The notes beneath the pieces were generated by a model, which saw only the letters and a program-made list of their open reading frames with translations, had not been told where the DNA came from and searched no databases. Source: Leuctra nigra (Eukaryota; Arthropoda; Insecta; Plecoptera; Leuctridae). Taken from it: a stretch of DNA of 64,000 nt. A program made the translations under genes and the position numbers. Positions 13,901 through 25,900 of the stretch are shown piece by piece; position 1 is the stretch's first letter; the number at the start of each line of letters is the position of its first letter. The DNA is taken from positions 36,167,328-36,231,327 of the forward strand of contig OW203764.1 of the NCBI GenBank assembly GCA_934045905.1, given 5' to 3'.

Positions 13901-16900
13901 TTATTTCCCCAAAATAGTCTGGATTCAAAATTGCACCAAATCGAATGACCTTGAACCAAAATGTTCTCTACGGCTACCCTTAAACCCCATTGTTTTTTAT
14001 TGTCATTTCTACTGACATTTTTACTGTCGAAGTCTTCCGATAGGTTGAAAATCAAAATACTGTCAAGACGAACATTATCTCATATTTTACACATTTTCAA
14101 CCCAATCGAACAAAAATGTACAGACTTGTTGCTATTTTAAGAGTTTAGAAAGGGTTGTAAAAGTGATTTTTGGAAAACCACACATGGATCTGTTATTCAG
14201 TTAATCCAGAACTGAATAACTGAACTGAACTGAGTGTATATATTAGTTGGAAAGTTCCAAAGAAAATCGTGTATGTTTGTGGCTGGATATATTATCATCT
14301 GTGCTTGTCCCCCCAGACCACCCATTGGTGTCGTGAGCAAATTGTTTTCCCCAGAATATCGTTTTGGATAGCACATAATATACAATTTCCTTCTCGAGAT
14401 CTGATGTCCTCTTTTTCGAGTCGTGACTTATGGCAACCCTATCTGCGTATGGAAATTGATTAGAAAGTTGCAAAGAAAACCGTATCATGTTTGGCTGGAG
14501 ATATGTATGTATCGGTGCTCGCTCATCAAGACGTTGCACTGAGCGTTTTTGTAGTAAAATAAATGGAGCCCTCTAAACAAAAGTGGTGTATGCTGCATGT
14601 TACTCAAACAGAGATAATTGGATGTCAGTGCCATTAAATAGCTCGTGTCAGAATGAACTGAGATCTTTAAACGTAGGTGCAAGACATATTTAAACTGCAA
14701 AGAAGAGATTAAACCCTTATTAGGTACTTGTTTCACAATTTTTTTTAGTAATTGTGGTTGTATTTTGTTTGTTATATTACTTATTGTTCATTGTTAGTAG
14801 AATAGTATTGATATAAGTATTTAATAGTTCTGGTTAGACAGAAGAATGGCCATGTGGCTAAATTCGCCATAAAAAAGGTGTAAAATAAAATAAATACAAA
14901 TACTTATAGAGGCCAAATTTTAAGCTATGAGTTGCACCACTATGGATTGCTATCACGACAGAGTACTAGAATATTAGATTAAAACATTTAAAATGGTTCA
15001 AAATCATGTCGGAAAACCAACATTTTCTTGGACTATAAGTCCCGCACAATATTGATGGGCTGTTCACCCAAAACTAATGTAGATGGCGTTACTGTTCCAA
15101 AAACTCAAAGAGCCAATCAAATGTCAATAAAAGAGCCAACCAAAATGCAGAGCGGAAAAGGAACATTTTTAAACCTTAGCGGGAGACAGCTGGCTCTGCG
15201 CTGCGAGTGAGAGCAAATGGGAGTGAACAAGCCTATTGTTTCCCCAAAGACCATCCATTGATCTTTTGAGTATTGTCCCACTTTCACAATATTGAAATGT
15301 TGACAACTTACCTATTTATTATCCAGTGGTTAATTTGTAAAATAATAAGTGGACGGACGCTCGGCTATTGTCAGGGGAAACTTATTTGCCTAAGAAAACA
15401 ATGGGGGGTTTGCGAGGAGGGCCCCCAACACAATACGGGTCCGGGACGCATAGACCCGTGAAAATTTTGAATTTCGGGAACAAATTTGATGCCTTTCTAC
15501 GGGATTTGTACACAATTTTAAGGCAATTCTTGAAAAATAAGTGGGTGGCCCAAAAAAGAGTGAGGGGTCGCGTCAGCCCTCGCCTGCCCCCATATTAACC
15601 TTTGCTTTTATTGCATTTTATGTTTTGAGGTTGTACCAGAGGTCTCAATGTACAGACGGTCACCTCCAAGTGAAAGGTAAACCCTCCATTCACCCCCCAC
15701 CACATTCAAACAACTTTTCCTGTGCTACGGGTCGAGGGGGGCGGGCCTAAACTAACGTAAATGCATGCAAAGGAGAGAGGAGGATTTACCTAATACTTGA
15801 AGTTGGGTGTACTCCAGTGTGGGGCTTTAATTAGTTTAGTGACCATGAATCATCCAGTTCAAGATATTTTAAACATTTTCTTTTTTGAAAACAAAACTGA
15901 AAAAATTTTCGAGGAGCTGTTGTATTCCATTACTTTTTCCGGGTTTTTAATGGCTGTTTCATTATTTGAAATCTAAACTTTCGACGAATGTTTGAGTTCG
16001 AAATCTGATAATTCATTGCAATAGAAAAGGAATCTGAATATGAAATAATTGTGAAATGAGTTTCACCATATTTGCCCAAATTAGTTTAAAATCATAATGG
16101 TCACCCATCACAGTCATCTGCACAAAAATATCACAAACATTTGAGCCGTTCGTTTTTCTCAGTAAAATAAGTCCGCTCACCATTCACAGTTCAGTGGCAA
16201 TTTAAGTCAATTTTGGTGAATTTTGGTTCAATGTGAATATTGCGGTGTATATTGGAAGATAATTGCTTAGGTACAGTATAACCGTTTCTTTTTATATTGA
16301 ATGAGTCGTCAGGTTCAATTATAAATAATGGGGAAAGTCGTGATTTTAGGAGTTTAGATTATTTCTTTCCAGAAAAGGGTCTATCCAATGAATTTCAATA
16401 TCTTCTCTTCATCTTATTCATTTGCATATTTTCCATAATGGTTCAAGAGGAAATATGCACTTCAATTCAATGGTAAAATCATTCTATTCCCATTCAAAGT
16501 ACAGTACACTGAATCAATGTATGAACAACGTTGGGATGAAACGGTCGTTTCTAGCACTGAAATTCATCAAGACAAATACTTCCCTGGGGGCTTATTCTCG
16601 AAACAGTTATCACGTCATAAGCTATGATATGAAGAAAAGTCATAATATTAACATGGTGAGAGATAGGACAAACCTCCTTATGATATCATAACTTGGAGTT
16701 GTGACGTGATAACTATTTCAAGAATGGACCCCCAGGGTCCAGGTCTCAGGTAGAACTCATTGGCATGTACAAAATAAAATACAATCAGTCAGCACAGTTT
16801 TACTAGCTTGTGAACTTGAATTGTAAAAATATGTTACCTGACCTAGAAGGTTAACATATTATTCTGTCCACTAATATATGTGATAAGTGATAACCCAATG

Positions 16901-19900
16901 GCTTGTGTAATGGATACCTCGGTTCTCGTTAGATCACCGAGGTTAAGCAACGTTGAGCGTGGTCAGCGGTTGGATGGGTAACCATTCAGCTCTGCTCTGG
17001 CTTGCCAGTTGCTGTCGATGGGCCAGAGAGACTGGGGTGGTTGGTGTTTAGTGTAACGACATCCCTTCACCTGTTATCAATCTCTCGTCGGGCGTTACAC
17101 CGTCCATGGCAGGGGTCGGCAACCTTTTTTGGTACAGGAGCCAATTTTCCAAAATTGTATATATTATATAATAATGGGAGCCGCAGTAGTGGCAATCAAA
17201 AAATATAATATAATATAAAATATAAATATAATAAACTGAATTACTATTTTATTTTGATAATTTAACGAAGCCCCCCAGTTATTGCCCACAGGGCGTATTT
17301 TATTAGGATTTCAACAATTTAAGTGATTCTGGGACCCCAAAATGAACAAATTGAATCGTATAACCTTCCAATTGATGCCCACAGGGCGTTTTTTTAATAA
17401 TATCAAGAATTTAAAAGTGATTTTGGGACTTAAAAATGAACAAACTGAAACAAATAACCTTCCAAATGTTGCAACGCAGGGCGTTTTTTCGTCCAATTTT
17501 AAAAATTTTCGATTCCAGATCTTTATTTAAATTATAAAGAGCCATTCAAGAACCACCAAGGAGCCGCGTGCAGCTCCGGAGCCGCAGGTTGCCGACCCCT
17601 GGTCCATGGGATGGGACGTTAAAACCAGCAGGGCGCAGGGATCTAACTACTCACTCGCTTGAAATCTCTTAGTTACGAATCCTCGGCCAACTTCACCTCC
17701 TATAATCGTGCATCGTCAAAGGAGTAGAGTTGATGAGGCGGCAGTAGGACTGCAACTCCTGTAACGCCATAAGAAAAAATATGTATGTGATAACTAACAA
17801 TTTCAGTAATCGTTTCAGAACCCCTCGTAGATGCTACAATTAATGTAGATGCGACTAAAGACGTAGATTTACGTCAGTTGCCAGGCAAGAGAGCCTCCTC
17901 GGAGAGAGAAACTGGTGATCAGCCACCTGTAAAGAAGTCCAGAGCCGAGTTGATTGACGTGTAAGTTCCAATGTGTTGTTAAATAATGCTGCATTCCTCA
18001 GCTTAATGATTGAATGTTTAATTTCATTCTTCTTTCTTTGGGATTAGTTTGTTCGGCAATGAGGATGTGGATCTGCGCACGTTGGGCACGAGTGCGCTTC
18101 CGCAGCAGCCGTCTCCACCTCCGCCGCCGATAATATCGCAGCTCTCTCCCAGCAGTAGTAACTCAGATTCATGTACTTCCAAGTCCGACACGAGAAAAGT
18201 GCATTTGAAAGCCATCTCGGCAGACGAACATTTGTCTGGCAATGGAGACGTTCATCCTCGAGATTGGTCAAAGTAAGCCACATTTTAAATAAGAAATATG
18301 TACCTAGATCAACGTTTTACAAAATTTTATGTAGGTATATTGCCTTTTTTTTATTATTATTTTATTGGGTTCTTTTTGGTGTAGTAAAGGGTATAAGGCC
18401 TTTGTGCATAGATGATTCAATATGTATTATGTACCCATTTATGTTGGAAAAATGATTTTCTAAGCAGCTTCATTTTCTTTGAGCTTGAAGAATTGTCAAT
18501 TGAGAAATGTATCGAGAGTACCCGCAGCTCATTCCAACAATAATTTTAATCCTAAAGATATTGTACTTCTCTACCTTCAGGTTCAAGGGACCAAAATCCC
18601 CTATCTCTGCATCACCGTATCGAACAAGACGTGGCATGAACAAGCCTTCTCCCGGAGAGTTGGACCGACTAGGGCGGCCATTTCTGTTCCAACGCTCGTC
18701 AGGTAAATATGGCTATAGCTATTGCTTGGACTTGTAAATTTTATAAAATTCTTTGTCATAATGTGGGTGCTCTTCTATTTAGATACCCACAAAGAGAGTC
18801 GACGTACCATGGTTACATCTGAGGACACGGACATGCGAAGGCGTTCCAAGGAGTCATACAATGCTGGTGACAGTAACATGCAAGTCATGTTAGCTCAGGC
18901 ACAAGAGCAGAACAGGAATGGCACACTCACCTCAAAAGATTACCATAAGCTTCTTTCATCGGTGAGAAATATTCTGTTCTTTATCTATGCATTAATTACT
19001 TTCTTTTCTATGAGAGGATTTTACTATTCTCTGATATACATAATTCTTTACGTAATTTATGTGTAATTTATTTTAATGTATTATTGTTTCTTAGATGATC
19101 AGAATGAATGAAAGTAAAAAGCTGCAGGAAGCGAAGTGGCGAGATGAAAATTGGAAGCCGAGAAGACAGCGACAAGATCTGTCCCCAGTCAGTGATGATG
19201 GCAGTTTAGGTAAATAATACTTCATTACTTACTAGAACAGACCAGACCTTATTGTAAAAATCAGAATTGTGAAAGATATCTCCGCTACAAATTAGTCTAC
19301 AACCTGAAACAAGTGGTTGGCAGTAAATGAGGAAAAATTCAAATAAAGCAAACGATTTTGACAATCAATTATGAGAGGAGGATATAATGTCTTTCTGCAC
19401 CCTGACTTGACCCTAGTGCTTCCATAGTTCTATTAGTTCTTGCAATAACGCCTATTGAATCTCTGCAGCCGAACCTGCGGCTGAGTTCAGTCCGTGCAGC
19501 GACACGAGTGAAGGAAACCACCGCTCCCCGCCGCCGACGAAGAGCGTGGACTTGGACGAGCGATTCGCTCGTGCCCCGCACCACATGCAGCACAAGCCCC
19601 GAGCGCCGCGCTACAACAACTGGGCGTGGGGACACAAGCCCCAGCCGTGGATGCCGAGGCCCATGAGGCCCATGCAGCAACCTCCGCCCTTCATCAGGCA
19701 TCCCGGCAACGAGGGGGCTTTCGGATGGAGACCGCCCCATCAGCCGTTCATGCCTCAGATGCAAGGTCCACCGGCATTCCCAGCAGAGCATCCTAGGTAC
19801 AGTCATCGCTCCTCATCCTGGGCTGTCAAAATCATGCAATTACACATACCTACATGATCACTAGGGTTGGGACTTGACATCTCGTCATAGATAATTTAAG

Positions 19901-22900
19901 TTGACATTGATGACACACTAAATATTGAAATTAGATCTGACATTGTTTGACAATAAGTAATATGTAATGTCAAAATTATTTCAATAGGTATTATATTAAA
20001 ATATTACACTGATATAAACTTATTTGTGTCACAATAAAAAAAATAGTTGCAATAGAATTGTTCATAGAATTGAGATCTAAAGAATTGTTTTTTTTAATCA
20101 GTACTGGAATCATAAAAAATTGGGATAGAAACCATCCCTAGTTAATAGATTGATCATAGACATTTATACTCACTGCGTTCGAGATATGCATCTACGGGTT
20201 AGAGAGGCGTACCCAAGGTGGTTCCTAGGCCGTGACATCATGCTAAGCAATAGCCGCCATGTTGCGGTATTGGTTTGCAGGACTGGCAATCTGCCATGAT
20301 GTCTACCACGTTTTGATGCACTGACAAAATGTAAAAAAAAAGTAAGTACCGCAACATGGCTGCCGCATAGAGGTCGAGCATAGGTTCCCACGTCGCCATG
20401 CTAGTTGCATATCTCGAACGCAGTGAGTATAAATGTCTATGATTAGATTAACATTGGCTACAAATGAAAATTGTCTCGATTCCTTTGCCTTTCTTTCGGA
20501 AATATAGATATTAAGAAGGTCTCTGTGTGCTAATAAAGTGTTTGTATTCCAGGTTCTTTGGGCCCCGTCCCGAGCACTTCGACTCCCGCCCCCGACCCGT
20601 CGATGATCAGTTCGTGCCGCATGGCAGTGACTACGACTCGCACGCCGAGCATCACCTTCACCCCGAGCTTCCTCTCGCCGACACCATGGTTCTGGAACAC
20701 ATCGCCAACGACTCGATGCGCACGATCAACATCGACGGCCAGCCTCGCGAGATCAGATACTACGGAGAGACGGCGTTGACGATGCTGGATTGGGACGACC
20801 CGAGGGAAGTCGTCTTCCAGCGCGGCACACGCAGAGTTCTTATTGATGACAGAGACTCATTTGTCTGCGCATTCAATGACACCTACAGAGACTGCATCAT
20901 TGATGGTAACCCGCACAAGTGAGTATATTTCTCACAGATCGATTCTCAGATTTCGTTGCAGATAATTTTTAGTAATTACATTTACTTGTAACTACAAGCA
21001 TCATACTACTATTAGTTATTACAAATGATCTTTCTTTTATTTTCCTAAACTTTCATGGGGAATCTATTGCCCAGCTATTATCTATCAAGAAAGATGATGA
21101 GTAACCTGGAAGGTTCCCAAAATATCATACAGCCCAAACAAAACAATGTGTCTTACCAATAAATACAATCCTTTGTCTCAAAAGAATTGGTTTGTTCACC
21201 TTAGCACATATGCCACATTTCTTCGTCGAAGGAATGTAGCTCCTTTCATGCTCCCTGGAAACGGTGGGAGATGTAGCGATGATATCATGATGATGGAGTG
21301 ATACCATTTAGTACACATTATAATATATTACTACGACTTCAGGATACGGTTTGGCGCTCCAACCCGAGAGCTCTACATCGATGGCAAGTGGTATGAGTGT
21401 TACTTCGGTGGACCGCCCATCACCATCGAGATTGACGGCAAGATGAGGACGGTGAAGCTGGAGGGTCCACCTCCGCAGGTTAAACTGGGCTACACGAAGC
21501 GACTAGACCTGTGTGCGGCCAAGATCACCGTCATCGTCAACGCGATTCACATGGTGCCAATATACTTAGATGCCAAGCCTCAGAGGTGAGCTTGATGAAG
21601 TAGATTATGTAGACCAGCCTCTGTGCCTGTTGGTGGATATAAGTCGGACATTTTCTCTCATCTGTTCCAACACTTTTCTTGTTTGAATGTAAGGGTTAAT
21701 TACGTACATACTGAATGACTAGTTTCAACTATTTATGGCGTTTTCCACTGACCGCACTAGGGTATACAAAACTCAATGCAAATTTCAAACTGAATGTAGA
21801 ACTAGTGCGGCCAGTGGAAAACGCCATTAGTTAACTAAATAGTAGAGTTGGGATTCGATTTGCTTTTCTAAATCGATGTCAAAGTGAAAATTTCGACATC
21901 AAATCGAAATAATTTTGACATCGTAAAAATAGGCATCAAAAATAGGCACTCGACATCGAAATTACGGCAAAATATGGCAACATTGCAGTTTGCGCCTGGC
22001 CAAAGCCAAGGCCATGCGTCTAGCGCGAGAGAAATCCCTTTCCCACCCCCTTGCGGCAACAAAAGGACAAGTAAATGATTGAAGTGAAGTACTTTTAGTT
22101 TGGAATATCCTGCAAGCATTTATTAATGTAAAATTTAACAATAAATGTCATATTTCGTCTCAAATCCATTTGCAAATTCGTGGCCTTAGAACACTTTTTG
22201 CCGTAATATATTCCGCGAAGCAAAACATTGTCTGCTTTACTGTTGTAACACCTAAAAACAAACACTTTCCACACTTCACTTTGTCTGGTAGGTAGAGTAA
22301 TTATTTTTTTTAAAGCCAACATAAATTCATATGAGAATAAAAACAGCACACACCCTGAAAGGCAAGAGACAACTGACCATAGTGTCAGTGACCTTTCCTC
22401 CCCTATCCCAAAATACACAGGCGGTCTGCAGGAAGGGCGGAAGTAGGCCAGCTGATCTTTTTGCACTGTTGCCAGATCTCCTTTTGGGCGCAAACATTCA
22501 AACATTTCAAACATTTAAGATACAAAAACGATGTCAATCGATTTTTCGATTTAGATATTCAAATCGATGTCAAATCGAAAGTTAAAATCCATTCGACATC
22601 GATGTCAAATTGAAATATCGATGTCAAGTCCCAACCCTACTAAATAGTATTGTACTAGGTAGTACGTATACCTAAGCTTAAGAAGTAGGAAGGTATGTTA
22701 TATATTTTATTTTATCCTATATTAAGTTATTCAAATGTTGTAACACATAATATATCAATTATTTTGGTCAATTAAATTATCAGGTTTTTATGTAGCAGTC
22801 AATGTAAATATTCATACTCCATACTCTATAACTTGTAGTTGGTACGTATTCCATTACTCATCCATCGTCTTCATCTTTAGGTTTGACATCGAGAACAAAC

Positions 22901-25900
22901 CTCACATTCTACGCTTTGTCAACGCTTTGACGACGGTGCTGATCAACGGACAACCGTTTGATGTTGAATTTGGCGGCCTTCCGAAGCCCATCATTGTGCG
23001 AAACAAGAAGCACTTTATCCGGTTCGGGGCCCTTCCGCCGGGCATCAAACCAGGGTTCATCAGCATCCGGAACATGGAGGGCGGTCGGTTGCCGTCGCCA
23101 ACCCAGGATGAGCAAGAGGATGAAGAAGCGGTCAAAGACAACTCGCTCGAGCAAGCGTTGCATCAAGGTCACAGCGCTGAATATCCGGCTTTCACAAGTG
23201 AGTATGCCCATTTTAATACTTGAGATGAAAGAAGGATGATTTCTAAATTATAGGGGTGTGCGAATAGTGATTTTTGACTTCGAATACGAATATCGAATAA
23301 TTGACAAAAATATTTCGAATATCGAATAATTGGAACCTAAATTAAAAGACATAATATCAATTAAAAAAAATAATTGGGCACCAAACTCTTTTCATAATGA
23401 CCAGAATGAAAGATGGCCATAGTGAGAATGTACTATGATTATGATGTAATATGCAAGGATAATATTGTTGTCTTGTCACTAATCATCACAAAAGATGAAA
23501 TTAACAGGAACAAAAGGAGTATGAGGAAGGTCTACCTGGTGGAACAATAACCTACAAATAATATTCCCTCGAAATCAAAATGGCGGCCACGACTATTTCC
23601 GGTTGGAGTTTTAGACTTTGCAGAAGTTGGCAGCATTAAAAATCACTCTTATTTGAGAAATGGCGGAATAATTTTGAATTAAAAGACATGAACTATTCAA
23701 AAATTTTCGGATTTTCAAATCCCTACTTTATTTTTGAATTCCGAATCGAATATTCAAACCAAATATTTTCGAAGTATTCGAAATTTTCGAATATTCGCAC
23801 ATCCCTACTAAATTATAATGTTTTTATATATGGAAGAGAGAATGGCTTGGCAGCCTGCTCAGTATTAAAATTTTAACTTTTGTCTTGAGCCTACTCCAAT
23901 TAATTTTGGAAAGGTGCTTATTCCTTTTGAGTAAATGTAATAAAATCACATTTTAGGAATGCTGAGGTCACCACTCACCAATAAATAAAACTATAGCCTA
24001 GGGGCGCCAAACTGTTTAATCTGCCCCTGCCTAAATAGGTATTTGATAAATAAAGGGAGTGTTATTATTACTAAATATATATTGATGACACTGATTTCCT
24101 TGTTATAGGTGGACAACAAGCTAGGCAGACCCAGAACGCATCGAGTGATGCAAATTCTCCTCAGGACCACGACTTGAACTGCGAGCAAGACGATGAGCCC
24201 GTCAATGCGGTGACTGGAGTCTACGTCAACAACAAGAGAACCGGTAAGAATCAAGTTCCTCAGATTATGGCAATGCTTCATACACAGAGCCAGTTGTTTG
24301 TGGTGATAAAAAAAGCCAAAATTCGTTTTCAACATTCTGAAAGTGGTGAATTGGTGGTGATAATTATGTAAATTTTCGCGATTGGTGGTGAAATGGAAAA
24401 ACAATGATGTTTGTAAGAATAAGTGTGAAATATGACGCGCGAGCGACTTCTCACTAGCGAGACTCGGCCAGTGGGCATGCGCACCCCTGTTCAGGGTCAT
24501 GTAGATGCGTCATTCCATGCTCAGCAGCCAATCAGCTGGCACCCCCATACACTCTTTGGCTGGCACTGACTGCTGGCTTACGACGAAAACAGTCTGATTC
24601 TTTCTATTTCGTGGTACTTTTGACACAGATCGAGGAAATTTTCGTAAAATATATACTCGGAATCGGGAAATTTTGCAAAACACGTAGGTTTGGGACAAAA
24701 TCGCGTGAAATCGCGAGAATTCGTCAATATCGCGTAAAAACACAAATTTCGCGAAAATTCGCGAGAAGAAGATACATATATTTGGAATCAGGAGTGTGTG
24801 AAACGTAAAGATATGACAGAAAATTCATGTTTCTAAACATTTCGCGTTTATCATGGAAACCAAAAACAACTGGCCAAAAACAACTACCAAAAACACCAAA
24901 AACAACTACCAAAAAATACCAAAAACAACTGGCATACACTTGCAATACATTCAAATTAATGGTTTGTTTCAAATAAAAATGTATGTTTATTTGTATTTAG
25001 GTGGATCTGTTAGCGTACCTCTCGATATATTGACCAGTCTACTCCCAACAACTCTTGCACCTTCTTCCGGCTTCGGCTATCAAGTGGAGCCCGAATCTGC
25101 CTCTCAAGATGGCAGTGGCTTCTCGAAGTCTCAGGAGAGCAGCGCATCAGTCGCCACTGATCCCACCACAGCAAACTCTAGCTTTAATCAGTTCGCCCCA
25201 GCCACCGTAGAGGCGCCACTCACGGTCGCCGAGCTGTTCCAGAAACTAGTCGCAACCGGTATGGTTCCTTTAGAAAAACCCAATGAAGTGGGAGCCCCGG
25301 TGGAATCGAAGAAGGAGGAAGAAATCAGTATTCTGAAGCATGTCGACTTCAAATCCATGGACACATTGAGAGCGTGAGTGGCACTTTACATGACTGACAT
25401 TGTTTACAAAAGATTTGCGATAAAAATTGATTTTAAATTTTTTTACGAGTTGTTTTTTTGTTGGTGGAGACACAATGCTTTCAATGGCTCTAGAGTTGCA
25501 TTTAGTAAACATTAGATTTAATTAAATTGGTATGATGAAGTCTATTTATGTGTGTGTCTAAATAAATAAATAAAAATAAATAAAAAATAAAATTATAAAT
25601 AGTGGAAAACAATAAAAATCCCGTTCTTTCACGTCTGTGTAATTTGAATGTTCCAGTCGGCAGCCGGGCATGGTGGCGATATTGTACTCTGGCATCCAGT
25701 GCAGCTCATGCGGCGTTCGATTCCCTCCGGAGGAAACGTTGAAGTACAGTCAGCACCTGGACTGGCACTTCCGGCAGAACCGCCGCGATCGAGACAACGT
25801 GCGCAAGGCGCAGAGTCGCAAGTGGTACTACGAGGTCTCGGACTGGCTGCTCTACGAGGAGATCGAAGACTTGGAGCACAGAAGTATATACTTTACATTA

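Larger units (their letters stand above)
4407..17818 (+). other. 13.4-kb PCF11 intron filled with nested mobile elements
   Basis: The intron runs from donor GTAAGCC at 4407 to acceptor TTTCAG at 17818; phase is 1 on both sides. It contains a 5S-derived SINE in each orientation, Helitron-like repeats, a 3.4-kb P-superfamily element, a hAT element and at least seven short inverted-repeat elements, listed separately. Stretches not covered by those entries (about 5145-5555, 6900-7326, 9722-10110, 11733-12300, 13650-14040, 15530-16580) are AT-rich and show no gene. Confidence 0.85.
20553..23197 (+). other. PCF11: PCF11 repetitive central domain (IDG-type beta repeats), three exons
   Basis: The exons at 20553-20918, 21343-21585 and 22881-23197 encode successive short units built around an I/V-D/N-G core: TINIDGQPREIRYYG, RVLIDDRDSFVCAF, CIIDGNPHKIRFG, LYIDGKWYECYFGG, ITIEIDGKMRTVKLEG and VLINGQPFDVEFGG. 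This periodic pattern is typical of the middle of animal PCF11. The coding sequence is clearly GC-richer than the introns around it. Its exact role is not known to me from sequence. Confidence 0.85.

Noticed and set aside
19369..19806. 145-residue frame on the - strand
   Set aside because: It is the antisense shadow of the GC-rich PCF11 exon 19469-19796.
19866..20138. hAT element with TAGGGTTGGG and CATCCCTA ends
   Set aside because: The flanking 8-mers do not match and the right end differs; only an end relic related to 21843-22639 is supported.
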